Below, in pieces: positions 16,178-24,322 of a stretch of DNA of 64,000 bases; position 1 is the first letter of the stretch; each line of letters opens with the position of its first letter. The notes beneath the pieces were generated by a model, which was given only the letters and a program-made list of their open reading frames with translations, did no database searches and was not told the origin of the DNA. This DNA comes from Deltaproteobacteria bacterium (GTDB lineage: Bacteria; Myxococcota_A; UBA9160; UBA4427): contig JAJDAN010000011.1 of NCBI GenBank assembly GCA_029261855.1, positions 62,001 through 126,000 of the forward strand. The letters run 5' to 3'. A program made the position numbers and the translations under genes.

Positions 16178-17296
16178 ATGCAGAGACCGGGTCGCGCGAC
16201 GATCGCGAAGCTCGCCGTCGCCAACGCTCTGATCCTCGGCACGCTTGGCGTGGCGGCGGTGCTTCACGCGACGCGCCCGGACACCTACCACCAGAGCGTC
16301 CAGGAAGACGGCCTGCTCGAATGGACGACCTTCTTCGCATTCGGCGTCGCCGCAGCGCTGTACGGCCGGGCCGCCCTTGGCAGCCGCCACAGCTCCGGCG
16401 CATGGCCGGGGTTCCTCGCGGGTCTCGCGCTTTTCTGTGGCGTCGTTGCAATGGAGGAGATCTCGTGGGGTCAGCGGCTGCTCGCCTACCGGCCCCCCGC
16501 GTACTTCCTCGACCACAACTTCCAGCAGGAGCTGAACCTCCACAACCTGGTCGAGAAAGAGCTGCGGAAGGCCGCGTTCCTGGCGGTGGTCCTGGGCTAC
16601 GGGGTCGCGCTGCCCCTGCTGTGTCGCATCCCGCTGATCGCTCGCGTGACGGAACGTCTGGGCGTGGTGTCGCCTTCTGTGGGGACCCTCCCGGGCTTCG
16701 CGGCGACCGCCGTCGTGTACGTCGCCTATCCGTGGTCCCACACGGGCGAGTGGGCAGAGGCCATGCTGGGCTTCGCGATGCTCGCGAGCGCCTGGCTGGC
16801 CTGCGGCGAGCTCGGAACCAGTGCCCTACGGCTCGCCGCCGCGGGCACACTCTGCGTCGGTCTCGGGTTCGCGACGACCCAGGCGACCTGGCTGCTGACT
16901 CGCGACGACCCCGAACGACTCGCGGCCGCAGAGGTCGAGCTCGAAGCCCTGTCCCGGGACTTCAGCGGCGCCCGCACCCGGACTCGCTGCGGAAGCCACA
17001 AGCGCGTCTACGCGCTGATGCGGAAGGTCGACGGGCACGCCTTGCGCGACGGGGAATTCGCCGGCCTCGTCGCTCGCGGGCTTCCGGAAGAACGCGCAGA
17101 CTTCTTCCTCGACCCCTGGAACTCGCCGTACTGGGTCCGCCACGAGTGCTCCCGGGACCGCAGCCAACGCGCCATCTTCGTCTACTCGTTCGGAGCGAAC
17201 CGGCGGCGCGACTCGACGGACTGGGAATTCGTCCCGGACGATCCCGGTGCGTGGATCAGCCGCCCGGGGTCAGCGCCTTCCGACAGGAAGGACTGA
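16178..17296 (+). CDS. Polytopic membrane protein with EExxWGQ/LHNL motif, pseudopilin-like tail
   Basis: A 372-residue protein of unknown function. The N-terminal 270 residues hold about seven membrane segments. The striking conserved block is MEEISWGQR at 92-100 followed by NFQQELNLHNL near 114-124. The same pattern (EExxWGQ, Tyr, Pro, Phe, NxQx[ED]LxLHNL) occurs in the gene at 54389-55369, so the two are homologues. After the last helix there is a soluble domain ending in FFLDPWNSPYWVR, VYSFGANRRR and DWEFVPDD, which resembles the Ca-binding C-terminal part of type II secretion pseudopilin G. The ATG at 16178 begins the first helix region; a longer frame upstream is low-complexity. A terminator-like hairpin covers its stop codon. 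Confidence 0.75.
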   Translation: MQRPGRATIAKLAVANALILGTLGVAAVLHATRPDTYHQSVQEDGLLEWTTFFAFGVAAALYGRAALGSRHSSGAWPGFLAGLALFCGVVAMEEISWGQRLLAYRPPAYFLDHNFQQELNLHNLVEKELRKAAFLAVVLGYGVALPLLCRIPLIARVTERLGVVSPSVGTLPGFAATAVVYVAYPWSHTGEWAEAMLGFAMLASAWLACGELGTSALRLAAAGTLCVGLGFATTQATWLLTRDDPERLAAAEVELEALSRDFSGARTRTRCGSHKRVYALMRKVDGHALRDGEFAGLVARGLPEERADFFLDPWNSPYWVRHECSRDRSQRAIFVYSFGANRRRDSTDWEFVPDDPGAWISRPGSAPSDRKD

Positions 17297-17303
17297 CCCC
17301 GGG
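17263..17303. terminator. Long hairpin between convergent genes
   Basis: CCCGGGGTCAG plus CCTTCC pairs with GGAAGG plus CTGACCCCGGG around a short loop, giving about 17 base pairs with a small internal bulge. It covers the last codons and the stop of the EExxWGQ gene and ends 7 bp before the stop of the convergent lipoprotein gene. It has no T-tract but is well placed as a bidirectional terminator. Confidence 0.6.
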
Positions 17304-17310
17304 CCGTCGA

Positions 17311-20106
17311 TCAAATGGTGGGCTCGACGCAGGGACCGGGGCCGGCCACCTGCACGCCCGCGACTGCGGCCTCGCAGGGGTTGGCGTAGGTCTGAGCGTC
17401 ACAGCCGCAGACCAGCTGCAAGACGCTGGAAGCGCACGTCTCCGGCGCCGGCACGCAGGCTCCCGTGGCCATCGGATCGCACTGACCCGGCGCCACGAGA
17501 CACAGGAAGCCGTCGGCGCACTCGCTGCCTCCCGCCCCGCCGCAGCTCAGGGGCGGCGCATCGCAAGCATGCGGTGACGCGACGTTGACACCGTCCGAGA
17601 GCGCGAGACACGCGTTGTCGTAGGTGTTGCCGTCGCAACCGCAGACGGGTTGGACGACGGTCGGGCAGGCGTCCGGCGTCGGGATGCAGATCCCGGCATC
17701 CATCTCCCCGCACTTCCCCAGCTCCTTGAGACAGACTTCGCCCTCGAAGCAGGACATGCCGTCCACTCCGTCGCAGTCGACGCGACCCTCGCACGCGCCG
17801 GCGAAGGAAACCGTCGCTCCCGCCGTCACGGCCTCGCAGGCGTTGCGATAGGTCACTCCGTCGCAGCCGCAGACCGGTGCGTCCACATCGGGACAGCTCG
17901 GCGGCGTCTGGACGCAGCGGCCCTCTGCAGCCGGGTCGCAGACGCGGCTGCGAACCAGGCAGACCTCGCCGTCGCCGCACGCCAAGGCGAGCGGCCCAGC
18001 ACATGCGCTCGCATCGTTGCAGGCCTCGTCAGCGGCGACCGTCGCGCCTGCGCGCAGGGCGAGACAGGCATTGCCATAGGTCTTGCCGTTGCAGCCGCAG
18101 ACGGGGTCGATCTCGTCCGAGCAGTCGTCGGGCTCGGCGACGCATTCGCCCTGGGCGAGCGGGTCGCAGGTGCCGGCCTCGACCTTGCAGAGCTGACCTT
18201 CCGGGCAGGCAACGTCGAGCTCACCGCCACAGGCGATGGGCCCACCGCCCTCGCAAGCCCCTTCGCTGGCCACGGAGCTGCCGGCGCCGTTGGCCGAGCA
18301 GGCGTTGCTGTAGGTCACTCCGTCGCAGCCGCAGACCGGATCGTATTCGAGGGTGCAGACGACGGGTGCGGTTTGACACCAGCCCAGCTCTTCACAGGCG
18401 CCGTCTTCCTTGGCGCAGAACTGGCCCAGCCCGCAATCGCCGACCGTCTCACACTGCACCGGGAAGCCGATGACGGTGCCGGCGACGAAGCATTCCTCGC
18501 CGTCCACGAACATGCCGTGCACGTCGCTGCGAAGACCCGGGAAGAGAGCGTCGAAATCGACGCGCTCACTGGTCGATCCGTCGTCTCCCTCGCGCACCAG
18601 GAAGATGTCCGCGCCTTCCGGGACCGTGACGCATTCCTCGGCCGGATCACCCGAATCGTCGATCTCGAGCTGCAGTCGTCGGGTATTCTCGTTCAGCTGC
18701 AGGATCGAGCCGCGCAGCACCTCGGTCGGGTCCACGCTGACGTCGAGGACGATCAGTGCGGTCTTCAACACCGCGCCCTCGCTGTCGCTGTCGAGAACGC
18801 CGTCGACGGTGCCCCGGGTATCCGGAACGATGGCCGTGTCGTCCAGCTCGACGCCGTTGCGACTGAAGATACGAGTGCCGTCCTGGAGAAGTGCGCTCAG
18901 GACGCTGTCGTCTCCGAAGCCCTGCCCCGGGTCGACGGCGAAGTCGAACAGATCGGCGACGGGGACGGATTCGACGATGCCGTCGAGCTGCAGGAAGGTG
19001 CCGCGCGGGCCGATCTCCACGACGTACGCGAGCAGCACGAGCTCGATGCGATCGTCGTCGTTGCCGTCGCTGTCACTGTCGCTGTCATCCGAATCGGAGT
19101 CCGCGTCATCCGAGTCCGCATCATCCGAGTCCGCATCGTCCGAGTCCGCATCATCCGAGTCCGCATCATCCGAGTCAGAGTCGCCATCGTCCGAGTCGGA
19201 GTCCGAACCTCCCGGGCCGTGGTCGTGATCGTGATGCGGGCGATGGCCGGCGCCGCCGCCTTCCGCTTCGTGGTTGTCGTCGATGATGTGGAAGCGGCCC
19301 ACGACGGTGACGTCATCGCCGACCATCAGCGCGCTGGCGTCGGTCGGATCGCCGTTCGCGTCGAAGACACTCGTATCGTCGGCAAGCTCGACATCCATGC
19401 AGCGATGTCGGTCACCCAGGCCACCGTCCGGGTAGCGGTCGTCGGACTCGTGCTTGCGCGAAGCCATGAAGAGGGTCGAGCAGAGTTCGAAGCCATCCTC
19501 CAACAGCTCGGTGACCTCACCGTGTACCCGGGCGAGCTTGTCGGGCGACCGCGTCTCTCGCACCGTGACCTTCACGACCGGGCGGAAGTTGTAAACCTCG
19601 CTGTGACCGCGCTGGACGATATGGATCGACTTGTTGGCATCCATGTCGATCTCGATCACCAGCGTGACGCCGTCGCGCACCTGGAAGTGATCGCGCGGGA
19701 GCAGATCGAGCTTGCCGTTGGCGGGCGGCGCGACCTGGATGGTCTCGCCGTCCTCGACGAGGCGGATGTCGGTGATGCGCATCCGGATCTTGTTGTAGGT
19801 GCCCGCCGGCACGTCGTCGGCGTGCACGAACAGGTCCGAGAAGTTCTCGAGGTCCGTGAGGTCCACGACCTCCTGGCCCGAGAAGATCGTGACCTGGCCG
19901 CCCTCGCCGATCAGCTCGATCGCCTCGATGGTGACGAGGATCTCGTCGAAGCCGTGGTGGGGCGCGTCGGTGAGAAATATGCTGGCCGCGCCCGTGCCGC
20001 CGACTGCCTGTCCTCCGCCACCCCCGCCACCGCCCCCGCAACCGGGGAGCAAGACCAGCAAGAAGAGTGCAAGAGCCAGCGCAATCGATCGGAGGGGGGC
20101 GTGCAT
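17311..20106 (-). CDS. DUF4382 lipoprotein with acidic SD repeats and five Kazal-like domains
   Basis: A 931-residue exported lipoprotein. The ATG at 20106 (GAGG 8 bases upstream) gives a signal peptide ending in the lipobox LLPGC (C23) and a Gly run. Residues about 40-185 match DUF4382 (IFLTDAPHHGFDEILVTIEAIEL, then FRPVVKVTV). A highly acidic Ser/Asp repeat follows near 300-355. A middle beta-rich region resembles DUF5666-like modules. The last 330 residues contain five Cys-rich Kazal-type units, each with PVCGCDGxTYxNAC or a close variant (one reads QLVCGCDAQTYANPC), separated by Cys-containing linkers. Kazal domains inhibit serine proteases in eukaryotes; here a surface protease-inhibitor or binding role is possible. 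It is divergent from the DUF6502 gene across a 113-bp promoter region. Confidence 0.85.
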   Translation of the reverse strand: MHAPLRSIALALALFLLVLLPGCGGGGGGGGGQAVGGTGAASIFLTDAPHHGFDEILVTIEAIELIGEGGQVTIFSGQEVVDLTDLENFSDLFVHADDVPAGTYNKIRMRITDIRLVEDGETIQVAPPANGKLDLLPRDHFQVRDGVTLVIEIDMDANKSIHIVQRGHSEVYNFRPVVKVTVRETRSPDKLARVHGEVTELLEDGFELCSTLFMASRKHESDDRYPDGGLGDRHRCMDVELADDTSVFDANGDPTDASALMVGDDVTVVGRFHIIDDNHEAEGGGAGHRPHHDHDHGPGGSDSDSDDGDSDSDDADSDDADSDDADSDDADSDDADSDSDDSDSDSDGNDDDRIELVLLAYVVEIGPRGTFLQLDGIVESVPVADLFDFAVDPGQGFGDDSVLSALLQDGTRIFSRNGVELDDTAIVPDTRGTVDGVLDSDSEGAVLKTALIVLDVSVDPTEVLRGSILQLNENTRRLQLEIDDSGDPAEECVTVPEGADIFLVREGDDGSTSERVDFDALFPGLRSDVHGMFVDGEECFVAGTVIGFPVQCETVGDCGLGQFCAKEDGACEELGWCQTAPVVCTLEYDPVCGCDGVTYSNACSANGAGSSVASEGACEGGGPIACGGELDVACPEGQLCKVEAGTCDPLAQGECVAEPDDCSDEIDPVCGCNGKTYGNACLALRAGATVAADEACNDASACAGPLALACGDGEVCLVRSRVCDPAAEGRCVQTPPSCPDVDAPVCGCDGVTYRNACEAVTAGATVSFAGACEGRVDCDGVDGMSCFEGEVCLKELGKCGEMDAGICIPTPDACPTVVQPVCGCDGNTYDNACLALSDGVNVASPHACDAPPLSCGGAGGSECADGFLCLVAPGQCDPMATGACVPAPETCASSVLQLVCGCDAQTYANPCEAAVAGVQVAGPGPCVEPTI
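19078..19205. repeat. 15-bp tandem repeats encoding Asp/Ser-rich segment
   Basis: Units close to ATCATCCGAGTCCGC are repeated in frame and encode alternating Asp, Ser and Ala on the minus strand inside the DUF4382/Kazal lipoprotein. The low-complexity acidic linker probably binds Ca or spaces domains, and copy number may vary between strains. Confidence 0.9.
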
Positions 20107-20153
20107 AGGGGTGCCTCGGGGTCTGTGGGACGGATCCAACCAGCTTGGGAAAT

Positions 20154-20180
20154 TTTTCACAATATGGCAAGATGCATCTT
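20154..20180. promoter_or_regulatory. Shared TTTTCACA/ATGGCA element (copy 2) abutting a 12-bp palindrome
   Basis: In the 113-bp divergent region between the lipoprotein and DUF6502 genes, the element TTTTCACA-N2-ATGGCA-N2-AT at 20154-20173 matches the copy at 5500-5519. It runs straight into AAGATGCATCTT (20169-20180), a perfect 12-bp palindrome that could be an operator. The local AT-rich stretch GGAAATTTTTCACAATATGG is the likeliest promoter area for one or both genes. Confidence 0.45.
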
Positions 20181-20219
20181 CCGAGGCAGCGCAGATAGAG
20201 GCCCCGCCGGAAACTCCTC

Positions 20220-21092
20220 TTGACCGACCCGAAGAACCCTCGCAAAGCCACGCCCAAGGCCTCGGCAGGTCTCGGCCGGGCCGTCGTGACCCTGCTCAAG
20301 CCGCTGGTTCGCCTGGCGCTGAAGCGGGGCATGGCCTTCGGCCAGCTGTCCGAGCTGCTCAAACGGGCCTACGTCGAGGTGGCGCGGGACGACTTCGCCG
20401 TCCCCGGCCGCAAGCCGACGGTCTCGCGGATCGCGGTCCTCACGGGGCTCACCCGGAAGGACGCGAAGCGGGTCCTCGAAGCCGACCCGGGTGGAGATGA
20501 CAGCGCCGTGTCGCGTCGTCGTATCAACCGCGCGGCTCGGGTCGTCAGCGCCTGGGTGGCCGACTCCGACTATCACGACGGACGGGGAGCCCCCGGCTCG
20601 CTGCCCTTCGAAGACGACGATGCCGCGAGCTTCAGCTCGTTGGTCCGGGAGCACGGTGCCGACGTCACGCCCCGGGCCGTTCTCGACGAACTGCTGCGGG
20701 TGGGCGCTGTCCAGAGCCTCAAGGACGGTCGCATCCGCCTCGTCGAGCGGGCCTACATCCCCGAAGCCGACGAGGGGGAAAAGCTCGCGATCCTGGGGTC
20801 CGACGTGGCGGATCTGATCGCGAGCATCGAGCACAACCTCGAACCCGAGTCCGGCGCTCCCTTCTACCAGCGCAAGGTCGCCTACGACAACCTGCCCCCC
20901 GCCTATCTCGATGAGCTGCAGAAGCGGGTGCGCGTCAGCGCCCAGGCACTGCTCGAAGAGCTGAACGAAGAGATGGCGGCGCACGACCTGGATCTGGCTC
21001 CCGACGAAGCCACGGCCGGCGGTAGCCGCGCCATGGTCGGGATCTACTACTTCCAGGAACCGAGTGAGGAAGACAGTGATGAAGAGAATTGA
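20220..21092 (+). CDS. DUF6502 family protein
   Basis: A 290-residue soluble protein of the DUF6502 family, function unknown. The N-terminal region (LLKPLVRLALKRGMAFGQLSE, LLKRAYVEVARDDF) followed by KPTVSRIAVLTGLTRKDAKRVL looks like a winged-helix or helix-turn-helix fold, so DNA binding is plausible. The C-terminus is acidic. The start is a TTG at 20220 close to the divergent promoter. The stop lies 14 bp inside the next gene, indicating coupling with the DUF5666 lipoprotein gene. This suggests a cytoplasmic regulator or partner for that exported protein. Confidence 0.8.
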   Translation: MTDPKNPRKATPKASAGLGRAVVTLLKPLVRLALKRGMAFGQLSELLKRAYVEVARDDFAVPGRKPTVSRIAVLTGLTRKDAKRVLEADPGGDDSAVSRRRINRAARVVSAWVADSDYHDGRGAPGSLPFEDDDAASFSSLVREHGADVTPRAVLDELLRVGAVQSLKDGRIRLVERAYIPEADEGEKLAILGSDVADLIASIEHNLEPESGAPFYQRKVAYDNLPPAYLDELQKRVRVSAQALLEELNEEMAAHDLDLAPDEATAGGSRAMVGIYYFQEPSEEDSDEEN

Positions 21093-22575
21093 CCCCCTGG
21101 GCCTGCTGCTGTGTGCGATCGCTTGGGCGTTCCTCTCGTGTTCCGGAGGCGGGAACCTCGCCGACAACGGAGGCATGAGCGGCACCGGAATCAGCCAGGG
21201 CGCCATCAGCGCCTTCGGAAGCATCTTCGTCAACGGCGTCGAGTGGGACGTCGACGACGCCGAGATCGAGATCGACGGACGCCGAGGGAGCCAGACCGAC
21301 CTGCGCGTCGGCATGGTGGTCCGGGTCGAGGGCGACCGCGCGGGCGGCGCGTCCGGCACCGCCCTGTCCGTCGTGTTCGACGACGCGCTCGAAGGACCGA
21401 TCGCCGACGACCCGGTCGATGTGAACCCCTCGGGCAAGCGCAAGCAGTTCAGTGTGCTCGGGATCCCGGTCATCGTCGACATCGAGCACACGCACTTTGG
21501 CGGTGGCGCCAACTTCGACAACCTGGTGCGAGACCAGGTGGTCGAGATCAGTGGCTTCGCCCTCGGCAACGGAACCATCCGCGCGACGCGCCTGGAGCTG
21601 CGCGGGAGCTTCCCCGACCGCTCGGAAGCCGAGCTGCGTGGACGCGTCAGCAACCTCTTCAAGGGGCCGAACGGAAGCGGCGTGTTCGACCTCGGGAGCG
21701 TCTTCGTGCGCTATGACGGCACGACGACCTTCGAGGACGGGACACGCGCCGAGCTCGCAAACGGTGTGCTCGTAGAGGTCGAGGGCAACCTGCGCGTGTC
21801 GGGCGACGAGCTCGACGCAGCGCGCATCGAACTCGAAGACGAGGGCTTCGGGGACGAGGACTTCGACGACGTCGAGGTCGAAGGCTTCGTGACCGGCTTC
21901 GTCTCGAACGCGAGCTTCGTGGTCGCGGGGGTCCCGGTCGATGCAACGACGGCCGAGTTCGAGCCCGCATCCCTCGTCCTGGCCGACGGCGTCCAGGTCG
22001 AAGTCGAGGGGCGCCTCGAGGCGGGCGTGCTCGTCGCCGACAAGGTCGAGGGAGAGGGCGACGACGACGAAGATGAAGACGACGCCAGGGTGAAGATCCG
22101 AGCCGCCGTCAGCGCGGTCTCGACGAACCCGAATCGACTGACCCTTCTCGACGTGAACGTCAGCGTCGACGCCGACAGCGAGCTCGAAGACGAGCGCGAC
22201 GACTTGCCAAACTTCCGCTTCCAGGACATCCAGGTCGGAGACTGGCTGGAGATCGAGGCGGTCGACACGGGCGCCGGTACCGCCCGGGCCCTGCAGGTCG
22301 AGCGAGACGATGCGGACGATGACGTCGTCCTGCAGGGCCCGGTCACGTCCCTCGACGTGGACGCGCCCGCACTGCAGGTGCTCGGTCAGGCCATCCCCCT
22401 CGACGCGCTGACCCGCTACTTCGACGACGAGAACGAGCGGAGCGAAGAGGAGTTCTTCCGCAATCCGGGCGACGTCGAGGTCGGAGACACCGTCAAGGTC
22501 ACCGATCAGTCCGCCTCCGACCTGGCCGCGTTGATCGAGGCCGACGAGGTCGAGATCGAAAACGAGGACGACTGA
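21079..22575 (+). CDS. DUF5666-repeat lipoprotein
   Basis: A 498-residue exported protein. The ATG at 21079 is chosen for its GAGGA site 8 bases upstream and because it begins the signal peptide, which ends at the lipobox FLSCSGGG. The mature part is built of successive beta-rich DUF5666-like modules (for example VVEISGFALGNGTIRATRLEL, VQVEVEGRLEAGVLVADKVE, VVLQGPVTSLDVDAPALQVLGQ) and is very acidic. The function is unknown; similar proteins are surface or periplasmic. It overlaps the DUF6502 gene by 14 bp and has the same organisation type as the DUF4382/Kazal lipoprotein on the other side of the promoter region. Confidence 0.8.
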   Translation: MKRIDPLGLLLCAIAWAFLSCSGGGNLADNGGMSGTGISQGAISAFGSIFVNGVEWDVDDAEIEIDGRRGSQTDLRVGMVVRVEGDRAGGASGTALSVVFDDALEGPIADDPVDVNPSGKRKQFSVLGIPVIVDIEHTHFGGGANFDNLVRDQVVEISGFALGNGTIRATRLELRGSFPDRSEAELRGRVSNLFKGPNGSGVFDLGSVFVRYDGTTTFEDGTRAELANGVLVEVEGNLRVSGDELDAARIELEDEGFGDEDFDDVEVEGFVTGFVSNASFVVAGVPVDATTAEFEPASLVLADGVQVEVEGRLEAGVLVADKVEGEGDDDEDEDDARVKIRAAVSAVSTNPNRLTLLDVNVSVDADSELEDERDDLPNFRFQDIQVGDWLEIEAVDTGAGTARALQVERDDADDDVVLQGPVTSLDVDAPALQVLGQAIPLDALTRYFDDENERSEEEFFRNPGDVEVGDTVKVTDQSASDLAALIEADEVEIENEDD

Positions 22576-22612
22576 GCCACCGTTCGTCCCGGCCCGCGAT
22601 AGCCTTCGGGCG

Positions 22613-24322
22613 ATGAGAAGTCTGCGCGCCATCCTGCTGTTCGGGTTCGGCCTGACGCTGAGCCTCTACTACGGGCGTCGCGGCTTCATGCCTCTCGACC
22701 AGTCGATCGTCTTCGACGGCGCCTGGCGGATCCTGTCCGGCGAGCTGCCCTTTCGCGACTACGTCGCGCCCAACGGCTTCGCCGTTCACGCGCTGCAGGC
22801 GCTGTTCTTCGCCGTCGGCGGCGTGAACTGGTTCAGCTATCTGCTCCATGCCGCCGTCGTGAACGGCCTCTTCGTGCTCGTGATCGATCGCATCCTGCGA
22901 CTGCTCGGGGCCGGGTCCCTGGCCGCCGCGGCCTTCGCGGCGGCCAGCGGCCTCGTCCTCTACCCACCCGTCGGGGCGCCCCTGATGGAGAGCCATGCCT
23001 TCTTCTTCTCGGCGCTCGGGATCTGGCTGGCGCTCGAAGGCCGCCATGACCGTCGACCGGGCCCATGGCGAATGAGCGCGTGGCGAACCGTCCCGTGGCT
23101 GATCATCCCGTGGGTCATGATCTGCGCCGCGCTGTCCAAACAGATCCCCTCGGCCTTCGTGCTCCCTCTCGTAGTCGCGATCGCCGGGGTCGCGCCGCGC
23201 AGCGAAGGCCTGCGTCGACTCGGCTTGATGGCGGCCTCCGCGGCGATCGCTCTGGCGACCTTGATCGGAGCGGGCCTCGCGGCGGGGATCGAACCCGATC
23301 TCGTGAGCACCTACTTCTTCGCGCTCCCCGCCGCCGAGGCGCCTCGCCGGCTCGCTGACGCGGGCTTCCAGCTCACGACGATCTGGGACGAGGCGCGCTC
23401 GCTGGGGATGATCTCGTTGGCCAGCCTGCAGCTGGCCCTCGGCGTCTGCCTCTTCGGCGCGCGGCACATGCCGCGGCCCCTGTGGTTGCTCGCACTCGCC
23501 GAGGGCCTGATCGGGGTGGGCCTCGCCTTCTCTGCGATCACGATCAACCAGAAGGAGCTCGGCGTCGCGTACGTGTTCCTCGCGACGGGCATCGCGACCG
23601 TCGCCCTCGAGCAGCTGCGCACGAGTCGCGGTGCCGGAACGATGCTGCGCCGCAGTGCGGCGGTCACGATCGCGGTGGTTGCGGTTGGCGCGGTCTGGGA
23701 CGCCTATCGCTTTCACGTCGACGTCAACGTCACCCGCTCGGTGAACGACATCCACTGGGCCGGGGCCCCGGCGCCGGGCGAGAACGCCCTGCCCGTCGCG
23801 CTGTCCTTCCTGCAGTGGCAGGTGCCGACGGTCGTCCCCTACGACGCGGTCGACCTCGGTGAGGTCGCCGCCTTTCTTGCCGCGCAAGACCGCGGCTTCC
23901 TGCTCCTCGGCGACGCGTCGATCCTGTACGGCCTGACCGGCAAGCCCTCGGCCGCGCCGTCCCTGTGGTTCCACCCGGGCCTCACCCTACCGCCCCCCGG
24001 AACCTCGGAGATGCGTGCCTACGAGGACTGGCTGCTCGCGCGGATCGCGGAGCGGGACGTTCGCTTCCTGGTGCTGGAAGGTCGACACACCTGGAACCAC
24101 TTCGCCCTCGCCGATCTGCCGCGCGTGGCGGAGATGGTCCGCACGGGCACGGGTCGTCGTTTGCACTTCGGCGGCTTCCGCGTCGTCGACCTGATCTCGG
24201 GCCACGTCGCGCCGGAAGATCAGGAAGCGGACGAGAGCCCTTCGCCCGAGACCCGCTCGTCCAGGGAGACCAGCGCCGCCGACAAGCGCGCGCCGAGCGC
24301 GGCGTCCGACGCTGCGTCGTAG
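22613..24322 (+). CDS. GT-C type membrane glycosyltransferase-like protein
   Basis: A 569-residue polytopic protein with about ten hydrophobic segments and a soluble C-terminal third. The N-terminal loop SIVFDGAWRILSGELPFRD, with an Asp after the first helix, is characteristic of GT-C/ArnT/PMT-like enzymes that use polyprenyl-phosphate sugars. The substrate is unknown. The final 35 residues are a low-complexity Glu/Ser/Ala tail that overlaps the convergent monooxygenase gene by 103 bp, so the conserved protein probably ends near VDLISGHV. The start lies 37 bp after the DUF5666 gene, possibly in the same transcript. Confidence 0.7.
   Translation: MRSLRAILLFGFGLTLSLYYGRRGFMPLDQSIVFDGAWRILSGELPFRDYVAPNGFAVHALQALFFAVGGVNWFSYLLHAAVVNGLFVLVIDRILRLLGAGSLAAAAFAAASGLVLYPPVGAPLMESHAFFFSALGIWLALEGRHDRRPGPWRMSAWRTVPWLIIPWVMICAALSKQIPSAFVLPLVVAIAGVAPRSEGLRRLGLMAASAAIALATLIGAGLAAGIEPDLVSTYFFALPAAEAPRRLADAGFQLTTIWDEARSLGMISLASLQLALGVCLFGARHMPRPLWLLALAEGLIGVGLAFSAITINQKELGVAYVFLATGIATVALEQLRTSRGAGTMLRRSAAVTIAVVAVGAVWDAYRFHVDVNVTRSVNDIHWAGAPAPGENALPVALSFLQWQVPTVVPYDAVDLGEVAAFLAAQDRGFLLLGDASILYGLTGKPSAAPSLWFHPGLTLPPPGTSEMRAYEDWLLARIAERDVRFLVLEGRHTWNHFALADLPRVAEMVRTGTGRRLHFGGFRVVDLISGHVAPEDQEADESPSPETRSSRETSAADKRAPSAASDAAS

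Noticed and set aside
20169-20190. Sigma-54 promoter suggested by TGGCA near the DUF6502 start
   Set aside because: The GG and GC dinucleotides are not 10 bp apart in either copy of the element, so the -24/-12 pattern fails.
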